64,000 nt of DNA from Cucumis sativus (lineage: Eukaryota > Streptophyta > Magnoliopsida > Cucurbitales > Cucurbitaceae), in assembly GCF_000004075.3 (NCBI RefSeq), contig NC_026661.2, positions 18,132,307 to 18,196,306 on the forward strand. The letters are read 5' to 3'. The notes below the pieces were generated by a model. That model was not told where the DNA came from, searched no databases, and was given only the letters and a program-made list of their open reading frames with translations. This document shows, one piece after another, positions 26,754 through 39,289 of the stretch (position 1 is its first letter; every line of letters begins with the position of its first letter). The position numbers and the translations under genes were made by a program.

Positions 26754-29700
26754 TCAATGGATATACCGTTCAGTTGGTGAACCAGGGATGAAAGGTACAA
26801 AACCTCTTCCACCAAAAACAGGTCGCATATACCGATCATCGAACATCCGCCAATAGTAATGGACAGAATGAGTTGGAGTTGTCAACAGCATCCGCAAGCT
26901 GGTAGGTCGGGGAATGTTTGTCCCTCCAATATCGGATTCGGAATCATAAACACTAGGCATAAGAGGATCATTCAGGGACTTAAGTGGAGAATCTGCCAGC
27001 ATTATGCCATCTATTTGTTTATCATGCAGTGAAAGCATGTGCCTCACAATAGGTTGTGTTAATAGTCCAAACACCTGCCAAAGATTTAACATCAAGAAGT
27101 AAGTGCTAGACATGATGAGATTCATCAAGCACTTCAAAACGCAAACTACAACGTTATATAATGACCAAGAAAGGGTAATATTAGAAATGTCATCAGGATA
27201 TTAGTAGTGACTTAATTGTTAAACTGATACGTTCTAACTATATTATAATACCAAAGTGAAATCACGACCAACTTTTCAAGAATGGCTATCAAAGATTATG
27301 CCACTTGGCTCCCTCCTCTGAAACTCCTAACCCTGTTTATAACCATCCACTCTGACCCTTTTCCCATGCAAATACCATCAAGGAAATGGCCATGTTTTCA
27401 GTCTCAATATTCAAAGGAATGTGTCATGTTAGGGGCAACAAAACGCCTACCTCTGTAATGGTATCTGGAGGGTTTGTTTTTTGTTTTACTCCAAATGTCT
27501 TATTTTTTGCTACACTCAAAAGGTCTCATACCAATAAAGATATGGTCCATTACTTATATTCTCATGATTCTCCTGTTTCTTGGCCATTGTTGGAATTTAG
27601 GCACGATCGAACAGTATCATAGTTAAGAGATTATGTGAAGTCATCCAAATAATGATGGTTAATATCTTAAGTCTATACATCGTTTCACTTACCACATTAG
27701 TGATGAGAACAATTGTGATTGTGCTAGTAATCATGATCGCATTCCCTTGCAGTTGTGTGTGCCCTGACCTTGTAAACTGCAAATATTACAAAACACACAT
27801 CTTTAGTCACATTTTTTAGTATTCAAAAGGATTCTAGTGCATGAACGATTGATTGCACATCAGAGACGAATATATATTAGTATTCAAATAGGTTACAAAC
27901 ATACAGATTCAATATTAGAGAAAAAAAATTATGAACACAAAGCCAAATACAGAACTTCCGGAAGAGTACCTGATTATAAGCAAGGGCCACAGATACAGCA
28001 CCTCTCATGAGCCCAGCCCACCAAATTGTAACCTGCAAGGAATTTCCACAAGTAACTAACAAATATGCGAAACAGTTTTAAAAAAATAAAATGGAATGAA
28101 ATAAAGTTTGGACCCTAAACTTTCAAGATTGTCTTATAATTTCCTGTATTTTGAAAATTTTACAGTAAGATCATGAATATTCATTGCTGTATTCATCTTG
28201 TCCCTACAATAAATTTGTAATAGGTTTCTAGACTTTCAATTTTAGAATATGAAGATTGTATTATTTAGGATTAAGTGGCAAGCTCCTCTTAGGTAAGTTT
28301 ACGGGAATTGGTGGCAAAGGTCCATTAAAACAATACAAGTTAAAAACCTATTAGAAACTTTTCAAATTATAAATAAGACAAAAGGACTTGTTAGAAACTT
28401 TTTCAAATACATGATCTTATTAGGCATAACCTTAAAATTCATAGACCAAACTTGTAATTTAACCAAATTATAACTACCTGCTGCTTAAACCCAACTTTGT
28501 CAGTTTGAGACTTTCTAGTCAAGTTCGATATAAAAGAGAGTGGAAATACAAAAGCTGCTCTCGCAACAAGGACTAAACCAAGCAGTATTAGACTCACTCC
28601 AGCCGATGTCCAAGGCCTGTCAAAAAACAACAAATTATGTAATGCAAAAGGGCAGACAGAGACCATTGCATAAAGTACATGAATATGTGTCCACAACACT
28701 CAAAAGTTGATGGTCGATAATTTCAACCTTCAATAATAGGGTTAAACTATCCCTAAACCTATAAGCTTGAGTTAATAGACCAAAGTAATTTTAAACTTAT
28801 AATCATATCATCACTTCTTACTTATGAGCTCGGAAATTAGCATGATGCCCAACAAGTGGCCATCAATGTTAATCAAGGGAGAAAGGACAATATAGGAGTT
28901 TAAGCACAAGATTTCCTAATCTAATATGTTGAACCATATTGAATCACAATGAACCCATGAACTTAAACCAACACACTAACGTACATTCAATTTTATATTT
29001 AAGGCTCACATCTCTTCCTAGGAAAGAATCCACAGACTGGAATGGTGAAAGTAAAATAATAGCAAAAACCAACTTAAGAATGTCACCTTTGGCCAACAAC
29101 TTTCCACTTCTCAATATCCAAGGCATCCATACCAACATATAAGAAGATGAAAATCTCGGAAACAAATGACAATGTTGCAAAAGTATGCCTACAAGAACCA
29201 ATAAACAACAGAAGGGAAGAAAAACCGTATTAGCACTCTGAAATTCTAAGAAGAAAGAGGTACCCAATGAGACCAAGAAAAATAATTACATACTTGGTTG
29301 TAACTCGTGAACTTTCAGTCACATTATGCCAAGTGTAATGAGACATGACAATCCCACAAAAGAACATAGTAAGAATACCACTTAGATAGCACAACTGCAA
29401 TAAATAAGCAATTGCATCATCAAATGTTAGCAAAAATCAAAAGTGATCTGAATTTAAAATTGATACGCATTTTTATTTAACATGTACATATTTTTTGAAG
29501 TCTTACTTCAGCAATCATATACGAAAGGTAAGGCATCAAAATCATCAAAGCAACCTCCCGATCAGTTGAGTGCCTGAAATTATGAAAAAGTTCAAATTAT
29601 AGCACTCTGACTTCAATTTGATATTATAAGATGACATATACAAAAAACCTCTGATCCTACACTCCAAAATAAGCAAGCTTATCAGAAAACCCACTAGTTC

Positions 29701-32700
29701 AAAGTTTTACAAGTAAATCTAAATCTTTTTTATCAATGACATGGATCACGTTTCATTCACTACATTATAATTCCTTGACCATAAGAAATGAACTTAATGA
29801 ACAGAGGGAGGAAAAGAACAATACACATTCTATATATAACAATTGTGAGAAAAAAAAAATGTTCTTGCCTGCCAAAGTACAGTTTCTTTATGATGTATGC
29901 ACTGGACAGCCCAACCTGTGAATTAAAGTAGAGTCTCAACTTCCGAAGAACTAAAAAATGAATGGTAATACAACAACTTTAAATGAGTAATCCCAGAAAC
30001 CTGGCTTTTACACCTTCACTCTCAAGATTAAAAGAAAATAACACTCATACACATTGAAAAATGTAAAACTAGACACGCACCTTATAGAAACAGATAAACA
30101 AATTTAAACAAATTTGAATGATAAAATAGTTTATTCAGCCCCTCGAGGCTTTTTCCAGATTTAACTGATGGAAAAGCCTAAGCACCCCTGCCACCCCCCA
30201 AATAGTTTTTTTTAAAAAAATAAGTATCAAAAACATTATTCCAAAATTCACACAATACACGCCCCCTTACCTTCCCATGACATAAGATATTTGTAACTCT
30301 TGGACCTTCACTGTCTTCAAGTTTCTATTAGAGTTCTAAACTCCTCTTGTTCACGCATGACCCATTATTTTAAATGCATTTATTAATATATCACCAATTA
30401 AACTTTGGCTCGAAGTTTACTCTTTTTTATAAATTTATAATTTGTTACTGCCTCAAATAATCTCACAAGGCAACCATTTGACTCGACCATCTTGGTTGTC
30501 AAGAGAACTCATGATTTTAAATATCAGATAAGTGATCACCATGGTTTAAAATGAACCTATTCCCTATAAGTCCCTTTTCTTTTTCATAGGTCCCAGTGAC
30601 AACTAAGTCAACTCATGGTGCTTTACTTCAGACTACTGCCAATAAGACAGGAGAAAATGTGTTGAAAAAAACTCACAATCACTCCCAGCAAGGTGCTTGT
30701 AAAAAATAGATAGAAAAAGTTTCCAAGAAGCTGGATGGCGTTGGAAGAGGTGACGTCAGAGAGGTTGAATCTCTGGAATGCTTTGAAAAGTACGACAGAA
30801 GTAGCATCATTAACCACACCTTCACCGAAGACTAGACTATACAGTAAAGGAGTCTCATCCTGATTAAGCACCTACAGAATTAGAAGAAAAATAAGCAAAC
30901 TGTTGTACATCGTTGGGTGACATGTAATCCACTGCAATCAAAACGCACCTGCAAGGTACAAACACTATCTGTGGCTGATAAGATTGCTCCAAGGGCTGCA
31001 AAAAGAGACAAAATAATGAAGGAAGGGGGAAATACATTTGAATGGTAGACAAGATCGATTGACAAATAGAACAAAATACTACATAAACCTTAGGTATTTA
31101 ATTAAGGTTATACTATAAATTTCATTCCTAAACTTTTAGGAGGTGTTTAGCCCACCAACTTTATAAGTCAGTGTTAAATAACTTAACTTCGATAATGCTC
31201 ATTATTGAAGCTTGCACATTTATCAAAAAACTTCGTCTTTCCTTTTTTTGCACATTCATCGAGGAACTTCCCTTTACAACTATGCACCCCAAACACAAAC
31301 TTCCTAACTCCAACATATTAACACCAGTCTCCAAACTTTATAACTCAACTCAACGCCATAAACACCCTCTTAGGGGTTGTATTTCAGTTCTTGTACTTTA
31401 AAAAGTTTATATTCAACCATGAAAAATAAAAGTTAGATTAAATTTTCGAGTTTTTTCAAAAATAAAAATTTTTTACAAACTATTTACATTCCATAGAACA
31501 AAACCACTAAAAGACAAAAAAAATTTACACTTGATTTTTTTATGAAGTGTAAATATTTTGTCAAATGTTCTATTTTTGACAATTTCTCTTAAATTTAAAA
31601 AGGTAAAAATAAAAAATAAAGATAGAATTAAAATTTAATAATAATAATAATTTAAAAGAGGAAAAAAACAGGAAGGAGAATCTAGTTCTAATCTATCTCC
31701 ACAAGCAAAAGAATAATGAGATTATAATGCTCAGGCTTTCTAGAAAGAAGATCAGAGATGTACCAAAATAATCACCCACGTCTAGGAAGCCAATATCAAA
31801 CTTCTTGAATAAATGGAGCGAACCTGTTTCAAGGGTTTTTAATGTTAATTTCGATAACAGATTTCAATCTAAGGCATAAACACATTCTAAACCAATGCAA
31901 TCATGATGGCCATTTGATAAGGTCAAAGGTAAACATTTCTCTTCCATAAATACAGTCATTTTCCTACAAGCATGTAAGCTCCTGAAGATATGTTGAGCCA
32001 ATTGTATGTTAGATAACAAGCATTGTTTGTTTCAAACTTTCATCAACAGATCAATATTTATTTTTACTTTCATGTTGAAAAGAAATGAAAAAAATACAAG
32101 ACCATCCAGAAAAACAAACCCACAAAAGGTCCCACTAAAGAAAGGGGTTTCAAAAGGTACCCCCTCGGAGGTGGGGGACTAAAGAGAACATTCAAGAAAT
32201 TGTAGGATGTCCCAATAACTTTAGATATACACTATCACTAGATGGTGAAAGTTTAGAGAAAAGAAAAAGATGCGAGAAACTACCAAGTGAAATGATGAAA
32301 AATGAGATCACAGTACCAACAGCCCCAAACAACATGATCATTAGAAAGTTTCGAAAGAACTGCTTCTTTTTCACCTGAAACCTGAAACAGGAGAGAAATC
32401 TCAACTTAGGAAACTATTCGTATCTTGAGAAAGAATAATTAGTCAACATTCTTTTCTCAAATGAAAAAACTTTCAAGGCATTATTGCAGAAGAAAATTTG
32501 TTCATAAGTGAAATCATAAAACACGATAAGGAGTCAGGACAGCTCTATAATTTAATATAGAACTAATAGTTTACCATATAAACATGTCACATTATTTAAG
32601 TTAGAGCCATACGTGCCGAATAATGCAATTTTAAGATTGATGTTACAGAAACTTAGTAGTCCCCAGACAACAATTGTAATTTAAGAATTTTTCAAGAGTG

Positions 32701-33234
32701 TACTTAACATGTAACTGCCAGATTAAATATTATACAGATAAAGTAACAGCATAGCAAAAAAAACACTTCATATCTGATTGATCCATACCCGGCATTAAAA
32801 ATTATAGGTGGAAGAACATAAATGAAGAAAAGTTCTTCACTAAACACTAGTATATGTGAGTTTCTGCCTTTGGTGGTTACTAAGATGAGAGTTCCAGTGA
32901 AAAGACCCTGTAAACAACAAACAAATATCACAAATTTAATTACCTATGCCTGAAGATATATGAATCCATACTATATGGGTAACTTAACAAATTTAAATTA
33001 TCATTTTCAGGTAAAATGCGTGTGCTTATAAATACGTTGAGGGAAACGTCCCAATAAAATGCAACTCACAATGAAAATGGCAGTGACTGATTCATTTATC
33101 CAACGACTTTTTTCAAGAAGATGCCCAATTACAATACAAGCACAGAGAAGCAATATAAACAATGCAATACGATGCTCTTCAGGGTCTTCCTTCAAAGCCA
33201 ACTTCATCACGGTGTTTCCGAAATACGAATCCAT
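26754..33234 (-). CDS. NHX: Vacuolar-type Na+(K+)/H+ antiporter, NHX1-4 clade
   Basis: Fourteen coding exons read leftwards: 33234-33070, 32907-32789, 32381-32284, 31823-31764, 30995-30949, 30871-30677, 29915-29869, 29573-29507, 29394-29294, 29188-29087, 28616-28478, 28032-27970, 27776-27693, 27074-26754. Phases agree throughout and give 535 aa, close to the usual size of about 540. The protein exchanges Na+ or K+ for H+ across the tonoplast, serving salt tolerance, K+ storage and vacuolar pH. Seen: many hydrophobic segments; the amiloride-site motif FFIYVLPPI (about 82-90); FQVKKKQFFRNF; ATDSVCTLQ (Asp157); FGEGVVNDATSVV (Asp185); SGILTMFFCGIVMSHYTWHN; YVGMDALDIEKW; WWAGLMRGAVSVALAYNQ; and a cytosolic tail ending PVFGGRGFVPFIPGSPTER. 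These match the vacuolar clade, not the endosomal NHX5/6 clade. I start at MDSYFGN because a TAA lies in frame upstream in the spliced leader. The exon ending at 29869 uses a GC donor; all others are GT-AG. Confidence 0.93.
29867..29868 (-). other. Non-canonical GC 5' splice site (NHX intron)
   Basis: The exon ends GGCAG and the intron begins GCAAGAAC; the next exon starts after TTTCAG at 29573. Joining them gives the conserved LYFGRHSTDRE. No GT nearby keeps both frame and sequence. GC-AG introns with an AG|GCAAG context are a known minor class. Confidence 0.85.
31453..31584. mobile_element. MITE-like element in an NHX intron
   Basis: The left end TTTTCAAAAATAAAAATTTT, continuing to ACAAACTATTTACA, is an imperfect inverted repeat of the right end, which runs TGTAAATATTTTGTCAAA then TTCTATTTTTGACAATTT. 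About 130 bp, no coding capacity. The termini resemble those at 23365-23523. Confidence 0.55.
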
Positions 33235-33272
33235 GAAATAATTATGAATATTAGGCAAGTCCTCCGCGCACA

Positions 33273-33778
33273 CTGCAAGAAACTAAAATCATTATACTAA
33301 ACACTCACCTAATCAATCCAAAATAGGTTCAATCAATTGTTTTCCTTCCCATGAATTTTCTGAAGTCAACAAAAATGTTTTAGAAGGTCCAAAAATAAAA
33401 ACAGATAAATTAAATTAAATTAAATTTGGAATCCATTACCAATGAAAAATAACATTAACATTAACACCTTTTTATCTCCTAATTTAACATAAACATTAAC
33501 AAAAATTTCCACTACATGCTCAGAAAAAACAATCAGGAAAAAGCCGGCCTAGGATAGATTTCAAGAACTTCCCACTTATTTTTCTGCGTAAATGAACATT
33601 ATTACTTAACCCTTAAGATTCTACTACTTTCTTTACCTTCAATTCACTTCTCCAACTACAATTAGATGAAACAAAAACTTCAATTCAAAGCAACCCCAGG
33701 AAGCGATCAATTAGATGAATCAAAACAAATGACATTCAAAGATTGTAAAATGAGAAGACGGGAGTAGAATCTGTTTAC
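33273..33778 (-). other. Intron in the NHX 5' leader
   Basis: The donor AAG|GTAAACAG (exon end 33779) and acceptor CTTGCAG|TG (exon start 33272) enclose about 500 bp of AT-rich sequence before the coding part. A leader intron is known in other vacuolar NHX genes. Confidence 0.7.
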
Positions 33779-33930
33779 CTTAATTACACTACCGCGTAAA
33801 GAATGGAGAGAAGAGGAGACAGAATAATAAATATGTGAGGGAATTGAAAGTCGAAAGTTAAGAAGAGAATGGAGACTTGAAGGCGAAGGAAAAGAGGAAG
33901 AAACTTTGGTGGTGTTGTTGAGATGGTGGC
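33779..33930 (-). other. Non-coding first exon (5' UTR) of NHX
   Basis: A TC-rich, ATG-free stretch on the minus strand, typical of a plant leader. Its distal end (transcription start) is estimated only. Beyond it, 33935-34900 is AT-rich promoter or spacer with nothing further recognised. Confidence 0.5.
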
Positions 33931-34919
33931 CGTAGGATCAGAATATGGACTTCGAGTGCGCCAAGTCCGCCATTGTTGCGGTGACTGTGACAATGGATTT
34001 TTTAAATTTTTTGTATAGTTCATTATGGATGGCCCACACTTGTTACGTGGCTTTAACATTCGAATTTCGTTCATACTTTACCTTCAAAACTTACTATTTT
34101 CGTCTAATTAACTATTTAGTTATTAATCTTTAGAAAAATATAAATATAGCCAAGTTTTGTTGTATTTTATGGGTGGTTTATTATTCATACATATATTCTT
34201 AATTTTGTTAGTCATTTTGTAATTATCCAAATAAGTTTGATTAGTAAGTGATTTATTCATCTAGACACTGGAGAAAATTCATTAAATTGTACTAATAACT
34301 TTCACAAATAAAAAAGTATTTGAATTAAATAGTTAATGACTATGAATGTTATGTTTTCTTAAATGATAGAAATTAAATCGTTACCGTGAAAGTTCATGAA
34401 CCTAACTACCTAAGTATTGTTAGCCTTTAATTTCATCATTATATCTGATTTTATTATTATATTTATGTCATACAAAGATAGATTAAATTTCTTATTTGGT
34501 AACCACAAGTTTTCAAACTCCATCATTTTCTACTCAATCCAGCTTTTTACTCATTTGGTTTGTTGATGGACCTTAGATTTTTGCATCTTCTATCAATGGT
34601 TTGAAAAATCCAAACATATTTTGAACACTAAAGTGGAGTAGCTTTCAAAATTGTATTTTCTTTTTAAAATCTTTCTGAAAGTTCAACCTAATATGAAGTA
34701 AATTAGGATAAGAAATGAAAGGAAAGTAAGTTTAAGTTTTTAAAAACAAAGAAACAAAATGGTACCAACCAATTCTTTCAGTTTAGACTTTGTTGGCTAA
34801 ACATTTTGCTTTGAAAATAAATTCATAGACATTGTTTCAAACCACACATATAGATTTCTTTTTTCTTATGGTTTTAAAAACCTCTTGAAAAACATGATTA
34901 GGCTCAGACCTAAATAAAT

Positions 34920-35420
34920 TAATTGATTGGGGAAAAAAAGAAAAACAAGGATGGAAGAGAGCTTCAGATTAGCATTTTGGCACATTCTTCAACGCAACAA
35001 CAACCCATGTAGAAATCTCCTCTACACAGAAGCGCAAATCATATTGTTGCTGCTCATGCCGGAAATGTTCGTCATCATCAGCCACAATCAACACCCAAAT
35101 TCTTCACAAAATTTCCTTTTAAAAACAAGAACACAACACTAATTTCCCCGTTCAAAATCATCGAAAAACAAGAAGAGAGAAAAAATAGATCGAACCGATG
35201 AAGCTCAGAAATAAACAGGGAGGTTCTTGATTTTGAATCTGTTGAGATCAATTTAAATCAAACGTCGAGGAAGTAAGAATGTTCAGAAAAAAAATCCGAG
35301 ACGGATCGAGATTTTGTAATACATGTCAGATAATCTTCACGGCCGATTCCATTTCGTCAGCTTCCAAACAGACAGAAGATTCCCAATCGCCTCCTCTTGG
35401 GTGAAACTGCGCAGATGACG
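34920..35420 (-). ncRNA. Candidate unrecognised transcription unit (non-coding or short-ORF)
   Basis: This ~500-bp block has balanced base composition unlike the AT-rich DNA around it, and it lies downstream of a TATA box and telobox on the minus strand (35421-35449). It contains no long ORF; short ones include MMTNISGMSSNN... (18 codons). Near its far end are a box-C-like TGATGATGA (35072-35080) and a box-D-like CTGA (34964-34967), 117 nt apart. Between them is an imperfect stem-loop at 34982-35069 (outer ACATT/AATGT, middle GCAACAA/TTGTTGC, inner GTAGA/TCTAC). It could be a snoRNA host, another ncRNA, or the first exon of a dead gene. I do not recognise it. Confidence 0.3.
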
Positions 35421-35449
35421 AACCCTAACTCGTTAGGGTTTGTTTTATA
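35421..35449 (-). promoter_or_regulatory. Palindromic telobox plus TATA box
   Basis: AACCCTAACTCGTTAGGGTT at 35421-35440 is an inverted repeat of two telobox words (AAACCCTAA on each strand, one being completed at 35441). TATAAAA on the minus strand lies at 35443-35449, just upstream. Telo-boxes near the start site are typical of plant ribosomal-protein, translation and snoRNA genes. Confidence 0.5.
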
Positions 35450-36312
35450 CATACACACACGCAATGGAAGAAAAAAATATTAAAACATATAAATATTATT
35501 GTGTATGGTCAAGTTTTCATATAGTTGATTTAAGAATGTCTTTGGTTGATTTAGTTGGATTGGATTGAAACGTTTTTTTAAATATTTTTACTTTTTGGTT
35601 ATTAATCATAATTGTTTGTTGATTGAATTTAGAAGAGCTAAATTAGTTATCATTCATTTTAAAAGATTACATCATACATTTGTTTACCTAACATTAACAC
35701 CAATCCATTAGAATTAAGCATATAATTATAAAAAAAAAACATTAAGGGTAAAATATAAAACCATTAATTAAATGAATTAAATAAAAACAATTTTCAAAAT
35801 GTTAAATTTTGAAACAAACTTGTAACATTTTCCATTTTCAAGTAAGGAGACTTTTATTAGTGTTAAATTTATTTACCTAACATTAATTAACCCCAATTGA
35901 TTAAAATACTCCATGTTTTCTCTCCTCCATTACATATATAATCTGAAATTTTTGTTATTTTTGTAAATTGCATCTTCATCATTAAAATAATTTTCTATTA
36001 AAAAACGTCTTGAATAATTTTATTTTATTCATGTCATTATTATTTTTCATAGTTTTGAGTTCCCATCTATAATAACAACAAAAATAATATTTTTCCCCTA
36101 ATAAATCAAAATAACAAATAACACCCAAAATAATCCTAAATTGCAACTAAAATTTCAAAATAACAAAATTTAAAATTTACCTTCATTTGTTGGTGTTACC
36201 GTGAACGATAAGATAAAATTTGTTATATTTGTAATTTTTGTAAAATGTTTGTATACCTTAATATTGGGATGGTAAAAAAATTAAAACATTTTATAAATAT
36301 GAGATTCTATTT

Positions 36313-36402
36313 TGGGCCGAAATTCAGCGAAAGGGTCACAGGCTGAATTAAAGTGGGCCGAAAAGTTGAGCCCAAGAAAGGACATATAAATTGATGGGCC
36401 CA
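36313..36402. promoter_or_regulatory. Cluster of four site-II-like elements (TGGGCC/T)
   Basis: TGGGCC at 36313-36318 and 36354-36359, AGCCCA (TGGGCT on minus) at 36369-36374, and palindromic TGGGCCCA at 36395-36402, all within 90 bp. Such clusters mark TCP-regulated promoters. The nearest candidate unit is the telobox block about 900 bp to the left, so the target is unclear. Confidence 0.35.
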
Positions 36403-39289
36403 GGTCCACTTCAGCCAGTAAGAAGTTCCATATTTTAGGGATAGATTTCCTCATCCTTATTAAAAACAAGTTCTTCCTAATATAAAATCTCTCTTTTTTT
36501 TTTAAGCCAGTCACCAATAAGGTATTTCTAATTGGGTGTTTGTCAAAATAATATAAATACATCATAAGAAAACTTATTCGAAAAAAAATAAATTAGAATA
36601 CATCATATCAATAGAGATACTTATTCTCACTTATATACTAATGATGATTTCTTTATCTAAACAAATATGAACCTTTGGTCACATTTTCGATAAAAGCAAG
36701 AAAAAGATTTGAGCTTTTGACCCAAACTCTTTTCTTACATGATTTGCAAACTCGAAGAATTGACCATTGACCATGCCCACTAGTGTTCATATATATCTAC
36801 CCACAGCCCAAAGAAAAAAGACATAATAGTTAATAGTTAATAGTAAACTTGATTGTGAAAAATATGATTTTATTGTGTGAACCCAATGATGGTAAATTTC
36901 AGAAGCAAATTAAAGTACATATTAATTTAATAATAATAATAATAAAAGCAAAGAATTACACAATAATTAAATGTGGTCAAAGTCTAAGTAGGTAGGTTAA
37001 TTAGAAAGCCACCCCTCTTTTCTTCTTTTCTTTTTCTTCCTAACTTATAAATCATGTGCCAAATAAAGGTAGAAAATAAGCCAATAATAAGAAAGAACAA
37101 AAAGAAAAAGAAAAAAAAAATCTTTATCATTTTCTTAGTTTAATAATCTTATTTTCAACCTTATACCAAAAAAGTTTTGGGTGTGTTATTGGGTGGGTTT
37201 GATTCCATGAATTTCATGCATTATGCCACATTTTATTTAATTTGTATTATTTCAAAAAGGCTTAGTCATCCATTAACTTATATTTTTAAAATTTATTAAT
37301 TATTATTGCTTAAGTCAACTTTAATTTATGTTCTTTAACCTAATTGTCATTTTCTAATTAACCTGCATTTAAAAAATATATTCAAACCTATAACTCCATA
37401 GGAATTTCTTAACAAGAGATTTGTGTTTCGTCAGTGCTATCGGTATCATTTCATATTGGAATAATATATTTTTGTTTAATATAATTAGCAAATACCCTAA
37501 TAGGTTTGATTTGTGTTGAATTATTTTATTTAGCCATATGACCTAATTTATTGTGAATATAGCAAACATCAAAACTCAAGTTCTACACTTGAATTCTCAA
37601 AACTTGCATTTAATAAACCGCTATGAGAGGTTTATCTAAGACATGTAATTGCTCGACGTTAGCTACCGACTTGTATAAATCTCCTTATCTAGTTTCCTCC
37701 CTCAATTATCTATATCAATTCAATTACTACCATTCTTTTCTCAATGCTAAATAATATAACATCTTCCTAATATATACTTTAATTAGCTTAATGTGATGAT
37801 GTCAATTTACACCATGAATTATAGTCGATAGGAGTTGTATCAATTTAAATCATGGATTACTAATTAAATCATTCTTAACTATTTAAAGGATAAACGGTGG
37901 TTAAGTTAAAATAGAATGTTATAACGAAAGGGTAAAAGAGTCCTTTGACAAAAAATGACAAAAATAAAAAACAAAAGTTTGAAAGAACAAAAAAAAGAAA
38001 GAAAAAGGAAAAGGAAAGATTGGACGGTGGCGTAGTGCGTCGGAGGACGTCAGATATGGTCAAAAAAGGAGAAACGTTTATCAATCTGCCCTTTCCTCAC
38101 CCCTCCGATCCATTTCTTGGGCCCTCACTCTTTCCAAAAACAATTTCTCTTCAACATTATAATTTCCTCCTCCTATGCTTCTAAATTCTATTTTCTTTTT
38201 ATATTCTACTATTCAACCAAAAATCTATGATTAATTTCATAAATAGTTTATATATAGTTTGATGAAATTTTTAACTTATTGGTCATATGTTATAGACATG
38301 ACAAAGTTTCCAATGGTTAGCCATAAAGTAGGAAGATAGTAAAAGTCAATTTTATAATTAAAGTTTATTAAGGAAAGAAAAATATAAAATAGCTAGCTAC
38401 CAAATTGTACCTAAAATTAATTATTAAAGTTTGATGACTTTAACACATAATTATAAAGTTATGATTTTATATGCCTTTAAAGTCTAAATCTATTATAAGA
38501 ATTTATTATTATCCGTTTTTTTTAAGTGTAAACTATTTTATTTTGGTAAATATTGTACCAAAAATTTAAAATAACAATGAATGTATAATTGTAATAGCAA
38601 TGATGTTTATATTTTCAAATATTAGAGTTTATAACAAATCAATCAACTATTGGAGTTTATATTTTCAAATATATGTCTAATGTGAACTTTGAAAATTGTC
38701 TAATCAATTTTAAAAATTTGAATATTGTGTGTAATATGTCCTCTAACTTTCAATTTGATGCATAATTATGAACTTTGATTTTGTATTTATTAGATTCATA
38801 CTTTATATTTATTAAATCTATATTTTATATGTTTTTTTTTCTATGTGAAGGAGAATAAATAAATATTTAACGTTTAGAATTCCAAATATTTATCTATTCT
38901 TAAAAATTAGGCATTTATCATATACAAATTTAAAAACTATACGTGGGATATATATGGAGTTATGTTGTTTGATTCTCTCAATTTTTGTTGTATTAAAACT
39001 CAAATTTATCTTTTATTATTATTGTTTGAAAAGAAAAAAAGAAACCTAGTTAAAAATCACATTTTAACACGAATTTGAAATAGCTACCATCTACGATTCA
39101 CATACAAATTAATAAACAATTTTGCACATGCATATGTCAAACGAGTTAAGTTCTTATTGGCAAAATAATAATATGGGTTTTACTTTCATCTGTTTACAAG
39201 TGTTAATTTTTGTATAACCATTAAAACAGAGTTCAAGGACCTTTAAATTTATCTCTTCCAATCTTAAGTTCAAACTCATTTTTTTTCAA

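Noticed and set aside
33007..33273. NHX start at a GTG within the first coding exon
   Set aside because: The base before lies in the intron acceptor (CTTGCAG). The first real ATG after an in-frame stop is at 33234.
33784..34074. 96-codon minus-strand ORF upstream of NHX
   Set aside because: It overlaps the TC-rich NHX leader, has no domain, and ends at the TAA just before the leader splice donor.
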